From positions 1 through 50,055 of the forward strand of contig CAUDCW010000015.1 of assembly GCA_958448165.1 (NCBI GenBank): 50,055 nucleotides of DNA. Reading direction: 5' to 3'. A program made the position numbers and the translations under genes. Each line of letters starts with the position of its first letter. Position 1 is the stretch's first letter. Positions 24,889 through 33,821 of the stretch are shown here, piece after piece. Under the pieces are notes generated by a model. That model did no database searches. It had not been told where the DNA came from and saw only the letters and a program-made list of their open reading frames with translations. This DNA is from an uncultured Oscillospiraceae bacterium (GTDB lineage Bacteria; Bacillota; Clostridia; Oscillospirales; Acutalibacteraceae).

Positions 24889-26712
24889 ATGAGCGAAAAA
24901 ACAGCACAGCTTAGAAAAAAGGCAATGGCTCTGCCGCTTGAACCCGGAGTTTATATTATGAAAAACAAAGGCGGCAAGATAATATATATCGGCAAAGCCA
25001 AGGCGCTCAAAAACCGTGTCAGCCAGTATTTCGGCTCACAGAATAACCACACCGATAAAGTAAGGCGTATGGTGGAGAACGTTGACGATTTTGAATATAT
25101 AATCACAACGTCGGAATTTGAGGCGCTTGTGCTTGAGTGCAGTCTTATCAAGCAGCACAAGCCGAAGTATAATATCCTGCTGAAGGACGACAAGGGCTAT
25201 GCCTTTATCAAGATAACAAAGGGCGATTGGGGCAGGATAAGCGCAGAGAAAAACAACAACGACGTCACGGCGTTATACCTCGGTCCGTATATCAGTCATT
25301 ACTATGTCAAAAACGCCGTTGACCAGGCGCAGAAAATTTTCAAGCTGCCGAGCTGCTCAAAAAGCTTTCCCCGTGATTTCGGAAAAAGCAGGCCTTGCCT
25401 GAATTATTATATAAAGAAGTGCTGTGCGCCGTGTACGGGCAAGGTGTCCGTTAAGGAGTACAACGAAAACTTTGCCGAAGCAGTCGAATTTCTTCGCAAC
25501 GGCGGCAAGGCTTCGATAAAGAAGCTTACTGATGAGATGAACGATGCTGCCGAAAATCTTGAGTTTGAAAAGGCGGCGAGAATCCGTGACAGATTGAACG
25601 CTGTCCGACGGGTAGGAGAGAGGCAAAGAGTAGTCGCAACAACGGTAAAGGAACAGGACGTTATCGCACTTGCCTGCAACGACGGCATCGCCTGCTTTGA
25701 GGTCTTTCGTTTTGAAAACGGCAGTCTTTATGACAGAGAGCATTTTATCCTTAGCGACGTCGATGACACACCAAAGGCACGGGCAGAATTTATCGAAAGA
25801 TACTATCAGCTCCGAACCAAAATACCGCCAAGAATCACGCTCGACAGTGAGTGCGAGGACACCGGAATTTTGCAGCAGTGGCTTACGGAGCTTTGCGGCA
25901 AAAAGGTTCTGATAACCGTTCCGCAAAAAGGCGAGCAGCTAAAGCTTGTTGAGATGTGCAAAAACAACGCCGCAGAGCAGATAGCGCAGAAGAGGGGAAT
26001 TACAGCAAAGGAAGAAACCGCACTGTCGGAGCTCGCGGAAATACTGGGACTTTCAAAAACACCGGATTATATCGAATCTTACGACATATCCAATTTAATG
26101 GGCACTGAAAATGTTGCCGGTATGGTGGTTTTTAAAAAGGGCAAGCCATACCGCAAGGCTTACAGAAAGTTCAAAATCAAGACCGTTGAGGGTCAGGATG
26201 ACTACGGCTCTATGCAGGAGGTTATCAGGCGGCGTTTTGAGGAATATCAAAAGCACCGTGATGACGACAATACTTTTGGTATTATGCCCGATCTGATTCT
26301 TCTTGACGGCGGTAAAGGACAGCACAGTGCGGTGATGCAGGTGCTGAATGAAATGAATATCAATGTGCCGGTTTTTGGTATGGTAAAGGACGGTAAGCAC
26401 AAAACGAGAGCGATTACGGACGGTAGCGGGGAAATTGAAATTTCCTCAAAGCGCAGTGCTTTTACGCTTGTTTCGAGTATTCAGGAGGAGGTCCATCGCT
26501 TTGCGATAACCTATCACCGTGCCAGCCGCAAAAACACGGCTTTCAAAAGCTCGCTTACGGAAATTGACGGTATCGGCGAAAAGAGAGCAAAAGCATTGCT
26601 TAAGCATTTCGGCAGTATAAAAAATATTAAAAATGCAGATTTGCAGGAGCTTGTGGATGCTCCGCATATGAACAGCGTTGCCGCAAATGCTGTTTATAAG
26701 TATTATCATTGA
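24889..26712 (+). CDS. uvrC: Excinuclease ABC subunit C
   Basis: 607 residues. GIY-YIG nuclease domain at the start (PGVYIMKNKGGKIIYIGKAK), a four-Cys segment (CLNYYIKKCCAPC), UVR domain (about 200-235), RNase H-like nuclease (DLILLDGGKGQ) and a C-terminal helix-hairpin-helix (IDGIGEKRAKALLKHFGS). It makes both incisions in nucleotide excision repair with UvrB. uvrA and uvrB are not in the window. Confidence 0.97.
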   Translation: MSEKTAQLRKKAMALPLEPGVYIMKNKGGKIIYIGKAKALKNRVSQYFGSQNNHTDKVRRMVENVDDFEYIITTSEFEALVLECSLIKQHKPKYNILLKDDKGYAFIKITKGDWGRISAEKNNNDVTALYLGPYISHYYVKNAVDQAQKIFKLPSCSKSFPRDFGKSRPCLNYYIKKCCAPCTGKVSVKEYNENFAEAVEFLRNGGKASIKKLTDEMNDAAENLEFEKAARIRDRLNAVRRVGERQRVVATTVKEQDVIALACNDGIACFEVFRFENGSLYDREHFILSDVDDTPKARAEFIERYYQLRTKIPPRITLDSECEDTGILQQWLTELCGKKVLITVPQKGEQLKLVEMCKNNAAEQIAQKRGITAKEETALSELAEILGLSKTPDYIESYDISNLMGTENVAGMVVFKKGKPYRKAYRKFKIKTVEGQDDYGSMQEVIRRRFEEYQKHRDDDNTFGIMPDLILLDGGKGQHSAVMQVLNEMNINVPVFGMVKDGKHKTRAITDGSGEIEISSKRSAFTLVSSIQEEVHRFAITYHRASRKNTAFKSSLTEIDGIGEKRAKALLKHFGSIKNIKNADLQELVDAPHMNSVAANAVYKYYH

Positions 26713-26737
26713 CTTAATACCTTGATTTTGGTATAAT
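26709..26737 (+). promoter_or_regulatory. rsmD-coaD promoter
   Basis: TTGACT (26709-26714), 17 bp, TATAAT (26732-26737). The -35 box overlaps the uvrC stop codon. Confidence 0.7.
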
Positions 26738-26782
26738 ATCCATATATTTCGGTAAGCGTCAGGCTTACTAAAGGGTGATTTT

Positions 26783-27331
26783 ATGAGAGTGATTTCCGGC
26801 TTGGCAAAGGGCAAGCGCCTTGAAGCACTTGAGGGCGACGATGTTCGTCCGACAACCGACAGGGTGAAAGAAGCGGTTTTCAGTATTATTCAGTTCAATA
26901 TTGAGGGTAGGCGCTTTCTTGACTTGTTTTCCGGCTCCGGTCAGATGGGCATTGAGGCGTTGAGCCGAGGAGCAAGGCAGGCTGTGTTTGTTGATCAGAG
27001 CCGACGCTCGGTAAGGATTATCAATAACAATATTGATACGGCAGGGTTTCGCAGTGCTTCTAAGGTTGTAAATTGTGACGCCGCATCGTTCCTTGCCGGC
27101 AATACCGAAAAATTTGATATTGCTTTTCTCGACCCACCCTACAGTACAGGTCTTTTGCAAAGCGTTTTGCCTGCGGCTTCGGCAAATATGACGAAATCAG
27201 GGTTAATTATTTGTGAAAGTCCACTAAAAGAAGAACTACCTGAAAAAATTGGCGAATTTTCTCTTGACAGAAGTTATCGCTATGGTAAAATTAAAATAAG
27301 CATATATTGTGTCAAGGATGATTGCCAATGA
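26783..27331 (+). CDS. rsmD: 16S rRNA (guanine966-N2)-methyltransferase RsmD
   Basis: 182 residues. MRVISGLAKGKRLEAL, RPTTDRVKEAVFSI, the SAM loop LDLFSGSGQMGIEALSRGA and catalytic FLDPPY are diagnostic. It modifies the 30S head region. It overlaps coaD by ATGA, a conserved pairing in Firmicutes. Confidence 0.95.
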   Translation: MRVISGLAKGKRLEALEGDDVRPTTDRVKEAVFSIIQFNIEGRRFLDLFSGSGQMGIEALSRGARQAVFVDQSRRSVRIINNNIDTAGFRSASKVVNCDAASFLAGNTEKFDIAFLDPPYSTGLLQSVLPAASANMTKSGLIICESPLKEELPEKIGEFSLDRSYRYGKIKISIYCVKDDCQ

Positions 27332-27816
27332 AACAAACAGTAATATGCCCCGGCAGCTTTGACCCGGTAACAGTCGGTCACGTTGATATCATCAGCAGAG
27401 CAGCAAAGATGTTTGATCATGTTATTGTGGCTGTTATGGTTAATCTCAGCAAAACGCCGAGCTTTACAATTGATGAGCGTATCGCTCTTTTGAAAAAAGC
27501 TACGGCTGGGATTGATAATATTGAAATTGTCGGCTTTGACGGGCTGCTTGCCGAATATGCAAGACAAAGAAATGCCACTGCTGTGGTAAAGGGACTCAGA
27601 GCTGTTTCTGATTTTGAATATGAATTTCAGATGTCGCTTACAAATAAAAAGCTTAATCCCGAGCTTGAGACAATATTCCTTACCACAAGCGCCGAGAATA
27701 TGTACTTAAGCTCCAGCATAGTCAAGCAGGTTGCAAGTCTTGGCGGTGACATAGCAAACTTTGTTCCCGAATGTATTCGTGCTGAAATTGAGAGCAGACT
27801 CTCGCAGAACAGGTAA
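27328..27816 (+). CDS. coaD: Phosphopantetheine adenylyltransferase
   Basis: 162 residues from ATG 27328, overlapping the rsmD stop codon; AAGGATG precedes. CPGSFDPVTVGHVDII holds the TxGH nucleotide-binding motif, VKGLRAVSDFEYEFQM the pantetheine contacts, and YLSSSIVKQVASLGGDI the C-terminal signature. It performs the fourth step of coenzyme A synthesis, downstream of the pantothenate made by the pan genes. Confidence 0.97.
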   Translation: MKQTVICPGSFDPVTVGHVDIISRAAKMFDHVIVAVMVNLSKTPSFTIDERIALLKKATAGIDNIEIVGFDGLLAEYARQRNATAVVKGLRAVSDFEYEFQMSLTNKKLNPELETIFLTTSAENMYLSSSIVKQVASLGGDIANFVPECIRAEIESRLSQNR

Positions 27817-27901
27817 CATTTTATCACGAATAATTTTTTAAATATTTATATTATTAAGATTATTTTATTTGGGCTTACAGTCCGTGAAAGGAATGAAAAC
27901 A

Positions 27902-28363
27902 ATGAGAGTTGAAGAACTTATTGAAGAATTGCGCGAGGTTATTGGTGACGCCAAAAATATGCCGTTTTCAGGCGGCAAAGTAATTGTTGAGGCTGACCAT
28001 GTTAAGGATATCCTCGATGATATTGACGACAATCTTCCGCAGGAGGTTCGTCAGGCAAAGGCAATCGTAGCGGACAGAGCACAGATTATTGCTGACGCAA
28101 AGAAAGAGGCTGAGCAGATTATCCGCAACGCCGAAGAGAGAAAGAAAACTCTTGTTAACCAGAACGAGATTATCCGTCAGGCTCAGGCTGAGGCTAACGA
28201 CATCATCAACGATGCTCAGACAAAGTCAAAGGAGCTGAGAAAAGCTGCAAACGCTTATATTGATGATTTAATGGCAAGAACAGACGAGCTTCTGTCAGCT
28301 CAGGTTAACGAGCTTAAGAAGGCAAGAGCCGGACTTAAGAATTCGCAGAGAAGCGGAAACTGA
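27902..28363 (+). CDS. Coiled-coil protein, 'ATPase' family of clostridia
   Basis: 153 residues from ATG 27902, with GAAAGGA at a good distance; in-frame starts upstream are less favourable. After MRVEELIEELREVIGDAK the chain is almost wholly helical with charged heptads (QAKAIVADRAQIIADAKKEA), like ATP-synthase b subunits and DivIVA. Similar proteins follow coaD in many clostridia and are often labelled ATPase, without evidence of nucleotide binding; I see no Walker motif. A scaffold role is possible. Confidence 0.7.
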   Translation: MRVEELIEELREVIGDAKNMPFSGGKVIVEADHVKDILDDIDDNLPQEVRQAKAIVADRAQIIADAKKEAEQIIRNAEERKKTLVNQNEIIRQAQAEANDIINDAQTKSKELRKAANAYIDDLMARTDELLSAQVNELKKARAGLKNSQRSGN

Positions 28364-28382
28364 TTGTTTTATACCAAAATGC

Positions 28383-28420
28383 AAAGCGTACAGTTCATGC
28401 TTACTGTACGCTTTTTCTTT
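28383..28420 (+). terminator. Terminator after the coiled-coil gene
   Basis: AAAGCGTACAGT and ACTGTACGCTTT form a 12-bp stem with an 8-nt loop and a TTCTTT tail. Confidence 0.92.
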
Positions 28421-28768
28421 ACCAAACTTATATACAAAATGTATAAATATACCATTTGTTTTGATATGGAATAACAGCCTGTTATCCCGTACTCACAATA
28501 GAATAATGATGCTTTTGTCCACTGTAATTTGCTTATACTAACTTCTGATAGAAATATATTTGTATTTTGCATTTTGCCGAATTTTCTACGAATAAACGAA
28601 AATAATAATTCTGTAACCTTGTTATGGTTCTCAATAAGAAAAATAATTCTGTTTATTCTCCTATCTTGTGCTTTCTCTGTGTGTGTATTTCTACATGTTG
28701 TATGTGCAATTTTTGGTTATAACATACATAAAATTACAATTTTGTATCCTGAAATAATGAATTTATGC
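28421..28768. other. AT-rich gap without a supported gene
   Basis: The stretch is AT-rich. One small inverted repeat (GGxATAACAG-C-CTGTTATCC, near 28469-28489) is visible. An ORF from 28529 has no clear RBS and low-complexity hydrophobic content, so I do not call it. Confidence 0.5.
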
Positions 28769-28797
28769 TTGCAAGATGGCGGAAAATGTCATATAAT
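28769..28797 (+). promoter_or_regulatory. Main promoter of the division/wall cluster
   Basis: TTGCAA (28769-28774), 17 bp, TATAAT (28792-28797), about 80 bp before mraZ. Confidence 0.75.
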
Positions 28798-28808
28798 AGG
28801 TACATCAA

Positions 28809-28835
28809 GTGACATTGATTGTCACAAGGTGTCAC
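28809..28835. promoter_or_regulatory. Repeated GTGAC/GTCAC motif before mraZ
   Basis: GTGACATTGATTGTCAC (28809-28825) is a palindrome around TTGAT, followed by a further GTGTCAC (28829-28835). It covers the region just after the predicted start site. MraZ is known to repress its own operon through short direct repeats here, so these may be its sites; the match to published MraZ boxes is not exact. Confidence 0.4.
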
Positions 28836-28877
28836 AACACAGTGATTTTTAAAACTATATGACAGGGAAGTGGCGTT

Positions 28878-29297
28878 ATGTTTATCGGTACCTACAAGCA
28901 TAACCTTGACCCCAAAAACCGCATAATAATGCCTGCCAAGTTCCGTGAGGAGCTGGGCGAGAGCTTCTTTGTCACAAAAGGTCTGGGTAACTGCCTTTGG
29001 GCAATGCCTGCCGATAAGTGGGAGTCGTTTGTCAACCAGATTTCGGCGCGGCCTGCTCCCGAGGCAAACGTCCTGCAGCATTATTTTCTTGCAGGCGCAG
29101 ACGAGGCGGTCCCGAATTCGCAGGGCAGATTTGTTCTTAACGAGGAACTGCGAGCCTTTGCCGGGATTGAAAAAGAAGTCACTATTGTAGGCACGGGCAA
29201 ACAGGTTGAGATATGGAGCAGCGGAAGCTGGGAGGAAATCTCAAACGCGGCTTCACAGCAGAATATTGCGGATCTGATGCAGAGTATCACATTTTGA
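28878..29297 (+). CDS. mraZ: Transcriptional regulator MraZ
   Basis: 139 residues. Two SpoVT/AbrB-like repeats: MFIGTYKHNLDPKNRIIMPAKF at the start and a second with DSQGR-like PNSQGRFVLNEELRAF near residue 77. MraZ binds DNA as a ring and controls its own cluster. It is the first gene of the division/wall cluster, as usual. Confidence 0.95.
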   Translation: MFIGTYKHNLDPKNRIIMPAKFREELGESFFVTKGLGNCLWAMPADKWESFVNQISARPAPEANVLQHYFLAGADEAVPNSQGRFVLNEELRAFAGIEKEVTIVGTGKQVEIWSSGSWEEISNAASQQNIADLMQSITF

Positions 29298-29308
29298 GAG
29301 GTGTTTTA

Positions 29309-30235
29309 ATGGCTTTTTCGCATATTCCGGTTTTGCTTGATGAGGCTGTCACAGCGCTAAATATAAAGCCCGACGGGATTTATATTGACGGCACTGCAGG
29401 CGGCGGAGGACATTCGGCTGAAATTTTGAAACGGCTGGGTCCAAACGGAAAGTTGATTTCCATTGACCAGGACCCGACTGCAATAGCCGCTGTAACAAAA
29501 CGCTTTCAGGACGACAACCGCTCTGTAATCGTTCAGTCAAACTTCAGTCAAATGGCACAGGCAGCAAAAGACCTGAACATAGACCGTGTTGACGGTGTCC
29601 TGCTTGACATCGGTGTGTCATCTGTTCAGCTTGATACCCCCGAAAGAGGCTTCTCTTTTCACAACGACGCACCTCTTGATATGAGGATGAGCCAAAGCGG
29701 AAAAACAGCCGCAGATCTGGTGAACAATCTCAGCTTTGAAGAGCTGGCGAAGATAATATCTCTGTACGGAGAAGAAAAATTCGCTTCAAGGATTGCCTCA
29801 AATATCGTAAGGTGCAGAGAACAGGAAAACATCACAACCACATTGCAGCTTGCCGAAATAATCAAGCAGGCTGTTCCGGCATCAAAACGACGTGACGGAC
29901 ATCCGGCACGAAAAACCTTTCAGGCGCTCAGAATTGCCGTCAACGGCGAGCTTGACAGACTTGAAGAGGGTCTTGATGCGGCATTTTCAATACTGGCACC
30001 AAAAGGGCGTCTTGCGGTAATCACCTTTCATTCACTTGAGGACAGGATTACAAAGCAAAAAATGGCGTCGTGGTGTACCGGCTGTATATGCCCCAAGGAT
30101 TTTCCGGTGTGTGTTTGCGGTAACAAGCCAAAGGGGAGGCTTGTTTTCAGAAAACCTGTGGAAGCATCTTTGGAGGAAATAGACAAAAACCCCCGGAGCA
30201 GAAGTGCAAAATTAAGATGTTTTGAGAAAATGTAA
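29309..30235 (+). CDS. rsmH: 16S rRNA (cytosine1402-N4)-methyltransferase RsmH
   Basis: 308 residues from ATG 29309, GAGAGGTG in front; a longer in-frame reading would start inside mraZ. HIPVLLDEAVTAL, SAM loop IDGTAGGGGHSAEIL, LLDIGVSSVQLD and TFHSLEDRITKQ are diagnostic. Four C-terminal cysteines (CTGCICPKDFPVCVC) are typical of Firmicute forms. Confidence 0.96.
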   Translation: MAFSHIPVLLDEAVTALNIKPDGIYIDGTAGGGGHSAEILKRLGPNGKLISIDQDPTAIAAVTKRFQDDNRSVIVQSNFSQMAQAAKDLNIDRVDGVLLDIGVSSVQLDTPERGFSFHNDAPLDMRMSQSGKTAADLVNNLSFEELAKIISLYGEEKFASRIASNIVRCREQENITTTLQLAEIIKQAVPASKRRDGHPARKTFQALRIAVNGELDRLEEGLDAAFSILAPKGRLAVITFHSLEDRITKQKMASWCTGCICPKDFPVCVCGNKPKGRLVFRKPVEASLEEIDKNPRSRSAKLRCFEKM

Positions 30236-30264
30236 CAATATTGTAAATAGTGGCAAAAAAGGCT

Positions 30265-30293
30265 TTGACATTTAATACAGAAAGTAGTAAACT
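30265..30293 (+). promoter_or_regulatory. Internal promoter before ftsL
   Basis: TTGACA (30265-30270), 17 bp, TAAACT (30288-30293). The remaining leader to 30582 (about 290 nt) is AT-rich and contains no gene; I see a direct pair TTACAGAATTGTTACAG near 30400 but no clear regulatory structure. Confidence 0.6.
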
Positions 30294-30582
30294 ATATGTA
30301 GTGAAATTAAGACGAATTAATTGATTTTTCACTCCAACATATAGTAAATGATGTTTAAACGGTCAAAATGATTACGTTGAAGGTATATTTTGCGAAAGTT
30401 ACAGAATTGTTACAGGTTGGGAGATTTCAGTTTTTTTATATTGATTGAATAATTTTCTGATTAACTCGGCGTTTTTTATTACAAGTTGTGTTTCGGGCCG
30501 AACAAAACAAAAGAAAATATGACAAAAGAGTTACATTTATCCTCGTGATTTGTGTATGTGTATTTATTAGAGGTGTAAAACT

Positions 30583-31095
30583 ATGGCTTTAAACGGTAGA
30601 AGCGTGGCCTACGATATCAGCCTCTTTGAGACGACGGCTGAAGAAAGATTAGAAGAACAAAAAAGATTACATAGAAGAAGACATAATGTTGTCAGCTTAC
30701 CTGAAGAAGGTTTAATAAAAAACAGAAGAGCAAGGCGCAGTCCTGCAAAGATTATTTCAAGAGTTGCCCTGGGCGCTATTGTCACGGCAACTGTTGCGCT
30801 GATTATTCACGGTCAGGTTCAGCTTACTGAGCTTAACCAGAAAATCAGCAATGCTTCTGCAAACCTTTCCGATCAGGAGAGCCTTTATACCCAGCTTCAG
30901 ATGAAAGTTGATGCAAAGCTTTCGACTGAGCAGGTAGAAAGCTTTGCCGAGTCCAAGCTTGGTATGAGCAAGGCTGACAGCTACCAAAAGGAATACATAA
31001 GCCTGTCAGAGGGCGATAAGGCAGAGGTTGCACAGGAGCAAGGCTCGAACGTTTTCGACTCTATCGCACAGGCAATTGCGGGCTTGTGGTCTTAA
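30583..31095 (+). CDS. ftsL: FtsL-like cell division protein
   Basis: 170 residues, GAGGTG in front. A basic cytosolic N-terminus (about 1-63) is followed by one membrane helix (about 64-82) and an extracellular coiled coil (QVQLTELNQKISNASANLSD). Position between rsmH and the PBP gene and the single-pass/coiled-coil layout identify FtsL, which joins DivIB and DivIC to activate FtsW-PBP at the septum. FtsL proteins diverge widely, so the assignment rests mainly on context and layout. The C-terminal extension (about 140-170) is unusual. Confidence 0.8.
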   Translation: MALNGRSVAYDISLFETTAEERLEEQKRLHRRRHNVVSLPEEGLIKNRRARRSPAKIISRVALGAIVTATVALIIHGQVQLTELNQKISNASANLSDQESLYTQLQMKVDAKLSTEQVESFAESKLGMSKADSYQKEYISLSEGDKAEVAQEQGSNVFDSIAQAIAGLWS

Positions 31096-31132
31096 TCCTA
31101 TTGGTGTAGAAAATTGAAATGAACATTAAAGC

Positions 31133-31224
31133 GGTTGTAACACGGGGCGTATGCCCCGGCGGCAAATCAGTGGCAGATTAATTTTAATCGTGATGTCACT
31201 GGTTTAGCTTGTTGCAACCTTTTT
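31133..31224 (+). ncRNA. Structured RNA candidate with tRNA-Asn-like segment, ending in a T run
   Basis: The outer stem GGTTGTAACA (31133-31142) pairs with TGTTGCAACC (31210-31219) over 10 positions, one as G-U. Inside are CGGGGC-GTAT-GCCCCG and a second arm where AAATCAGTG pairs with CACTGGTTT, capped by GATTAA-TT-TTAATC. Five T follow the outer stem, as in a terminator. Positions 31184-31204 match 9-29 of the tRNA-Asn at the window start in 20 of 21 bases. It lies between ftsL and pbp. It could be an attenuator, a processed small RNA, or a relic of tRNA-derived DNA; I recognise no known riboswitch class. Confidence 0.45.
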
Positions 31225-31267
31225 GCTATTTGTAGGCAATGTCGCATTTTGTTGAAAAAATTTTTTT

Positions 31268-31316
31268 ACACAGGCAAAGTTATGGATAATAATTATTCTC
31301 TTGGCTTTGCCTGTGT
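31268..31316 (+). promoter_or_regulatory. 12-bp perfect hairpin in the pbp leader
   Basis: ACACAGGCAAAG (31268-31279) and CTTTGCCTGTGT (31305-31316) pair perfectly around a 25-nt loop. No T run follows. It is the second of three structured segments between ftsL and pbp. Confidence 0.5.
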
Positions 31317-31363
31317 TCTCTATATGATAATTTTTCGACTGTACTTATATGTGTAAAAATCCT

Positions 31364-31447
31364 ACATATATATGTAAAAGAGCAGTGCGCAAAGTGCAGG
31401 AAAGATATTCCGAGCCGAAATTGTCCGGCTCGCATCTTACATATATA
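31364..31447 (+). promoter_or_regulatory. Branched structure before pbp
   Basis: TATATATGTAA (31367-31377) can pair with TTACATATATA (31437-31447). Within it CGAGCCG (31411-31417) pairs with CGGCTCG (31426-31432), supported by AAGAT and ATCTT outside. The 5' arm is itself part of a palindrome (ACATATATATGT), so alternative folds exist, as in a switch. The pbp start codon lies 52 bp downstream. Confidence 0.4.
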
Positions 31448-31498
31448 TAATTAAGCAATTTGATATTTGCAGAGTAAAAAACTGAAAGGGGAAATCAG

Positions 31499-33757
31499 AT
31501 GTCAAAGGGATCTAAGTCAAGGCTGATGCGCCGATGTATGATAATTATGTCGTGCATTTTACTGCTTGGCTTTGGCACTGTTGCTTTTCGGCTGACGCAG
31601 CTTATGCTTGTTCAGGGCGAGGAGCTTCAGCAAAAAGCAGTTGATCAGCAGCTGACTGACACAACAATAAGCGCCCGACGGGGAACAATTTATGATACCA
31701 ACGGAAAGGTGCTTGCACAGAGTGCAACGGTGTGGAAGGTTGTTCTCGCTCCGATTAATTTTGAAAACGATACAGAGAGAACAATAGTATCAAAGGGTCT
31801 TTCGGAAATACTCGGACTTGACCAGGAGAGTATATATAAAAAGACAAAAGAAAAGTCGTATTACTCTGTTGTCAAAAGGCAGATTGAAAGCGACACGCGC
31901 GATAAGGTGCTTGAGTTTATCGACAAGATAAAGAAAGAGAATGACATCACCGGCGTCATAGATCTGCTTGAGGATTATAAGAGATATTATCCCTATGATG
32001 ACTTTGCCTCAGCGGTAATCGGATTTACCGGCAGCGACGATCAGGGACTCTCCGGACTTGAGTATGAGTACAACGAGGAACTGACCGGAACGCCGGGCAG
32101 ACTTGTTACTGCAACAAGCGGCAACGGCAGCGGCACTGAACTGCCGTTCCAATATGAGCAAAAGGTTGACGCAGTTGACGGCAACAGCCTTGTTCTGACA
32201 ATTGATGAAACCATACAGCACATTATGGATAAATACCTTGAACAGGGTAATGTTGAAAACAAGGTGCATAACCGTGCCGTAGCAATTATGATGGACGTAA
32301 ACAGCGGCGCAATACTCGGGCTTTCTGTAGTCGGCGGGTATGATCTTAACGACCCGTTTACGCTGACCGACAAAAACGCAATTGCAAAAATAAGCGAGCT
32401 TGTCGGCGGCGAAAAGGAAAAGGCAGAAAGCGAAGCGCTGTCTGCACAGTGGCGAAACAAGGCTGTCAGCGACACCTACTATCCCGGCTCTGTTTTCAAA
32501 ATCATAACTGCGGCAATGGCGCTTGAGGAAAACAAGGTCAACGACCAATCGACCTTTACCTGCACAGGCTCTTATACTCCGGTTCAGGGAGTGAGCCCGA
32601 TAAGGTGTCACAACACGAGCGGTCACGGAACCCAGACCTTTGCAAAGGCAATCTGCAACTCCTGTAACCCTGCGTTTATGCAGATAGGTCAGAGCGTCGG
32701 CAAGACAAAATTCTGGGAGTATTTCCAGGCGTTCGGTTTTAACACTACAACAGGCATCGACCTGCCGGGTGAGGCAAGCGGACTGTTCTTTAATTCGGAC
32801 GGTTCTATGACAGACCTTGACCTTGCAATCGCTTCGTTCGGTCAGGGTGTTTCGGTCACACCGATTCAGATGGTTTCTGCTGTGTCGGCTATTGCAAACG
32901 GCGGAGAGCTTTTGCAGCCCTATGTTGTCAAGCAGGTTCTTGACCCCGACGGGAATGTTGTTAAATCAGCAGACAAAAATGTAAAGCGCAAGGTCGTTTC
33001 AGAGGAAACCTGTGAAAAGCTCAGCGAGATTCTGGAGCTTAACGCAAAGGAAGGCTCGGCGAAGAACGGCTATGTTGCAGGCTACCGAGTTGCCGGAAAG
33101 ACAGGTACCTCGGAAAAGAAGGTTGATGTCAACGGCGACGGAAACGACGATTACATCGCTTCATTCTGCGGCTTTGCACCGGCAGATGACCCGCAGGTTT
33201 GCCTGCTTGTTTATTTCGACGCTCCTCTCGGCGACAACTATTACGGCAGCGCAGTTGCGGCTCCGGTGTTTGCACAGATTATGAGCGAGGTTATGCCTTA
33301 CTTGAGTGTAAGCACACAGTACACCGACGAAGAGCTTGAGCAGATGGACACAACGGCGAACAGCTATCTGGGACTTTCTGTCAGCGAGGCTCAGTCAAAG
33401 GTTGAAGCCGACGGCTACACCTGCGTTATCAAGGGTGACGGCGACACCGTTGCGGCTCAGCTTCCGGCGGCCTCAACAAGAATACCGCAGGGCGGCACGG
33501 TAGTGCTTTACACAAGCCTTGAAGAGATTACGAACAGCGAGGTTGAGGTTCCCGACTTCTCGGGTCTGTCGCTTGCCGAGGCAAATTTGGTGGCGGCGTC
33601 ATATAACCTTAATATAAGCGTTCAGGGTGTAAGCGGAATCAGCGACGGTGTTGTGCTGATGCAAAGCACGGCAGCAGGCGAGAGTGTTTCGGCAGGTACA
33701 GTAATAACTCTCACCTTTACAACCTCATCAAATTACGGCAACAACAACGTAATGTAA
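31499..33757 (+). CDS. Class B penicillin-binding protein (FtsI/SpoVD/PBP2B type) with PASTA domains
   Basis: 752 residues, GAAAGGGGAAATC in front. One membrane helix (about 14-34), dimerisation domain (ARRGTIYDTNGKVLAQSA), transpeptidase with active-site Ser331 in GSVFK, SCN near 388 and KTGTS near 534. Two PASTA repeats (about 620-745, VPDFSGLSLAEANLVAASY) form the C-terminus, as in SpoVD and PBP2B. It crosslinks septal peptidoglycan with FtsW. Whether it serves vegetative division, sporulation or both cannot be told; only one such gene lies in the cluster. Confidence 0.93.
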   Translation: MSKGSKSRLMRRCMIIMSCILLLGFGTVAFRLTQLMLVQGEELQQKAVDQQLTDTTISARRGTIYDTNGKVLAQSATVWKVVLAPINFENDTERTIVSKGLSEILGLDQESIYKKTKEKSYYSVVKRQIESDTRDKVLEFIDKIKKENDITGVIDLLEDYKRYYPYDDFASAVIGFTGSDDQGLSGLEYEYNEELTGTPGRLVTATSGNGSGTELPFQYEQKVDAVDGNSLVLTIDETIQHIMDKYLEQGNVENKVHNRAVAIMMDVNSGAILGLSVVGGYDLNDPFTLTDKNAIAKISELVGGEKEKAESEALSAQWRNKAVSDTYYPGSVFKIITAAMALEENKVNDQSTFTCTGSYTPVQGVSPIRCHNTSGHGTQTFAKAICNSCNPAFMQIGQSVGKTKFWEYFQAFGFNTTTGIDLPGEASGLFFNSDGSMTDLDLAIASFGQGVSVTPIQMVSAVSAIANGGELLQPYVVKQVLDPDGNVVKSADKNVKRKVVSEETCEKLSEILELNAKEGSAKNGYVAGYRVAGKTGTSEKKVDVNGDGNDDYIASFCGFAPADDPQVCLLVYFDAPLGDNYYGSAVAAPVFAQIMSEVMPYLSVSTQYTDEELEQMDTTANSYLGLSVSEAQSKVEADGYTCVIKGDGDTVAAQLPAASTRIPQGGTVVLYTSLEEITNSEVEVPDFSGLSLAEANLVAASYNLNISVQGVSGISDGVVLMQSTAAGESVSAGTVITLTFTTSSNYGNNNVM

Positions 33758-33821
33758 TTTATACAAAAAACAGTACATTAAAACAGTACAGTGAAAAATC
33801 AAAACAACGGAGGTAGAAATA

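Noticed and set aside
28529..28852. 107-codon ORF before mraZ
   Set aside because: AT-rich, no ribosome-binding site, and it runs across the mraZ promoter and palindrome.
31133..31224. Could be a complete degenerate tRNA gene
   Set aside because: Only 21 nt match tRNA-Asn, and the folded form lacks a proper T arm, anticodon arm and CCA; kept as a structured RNA candidate instead.
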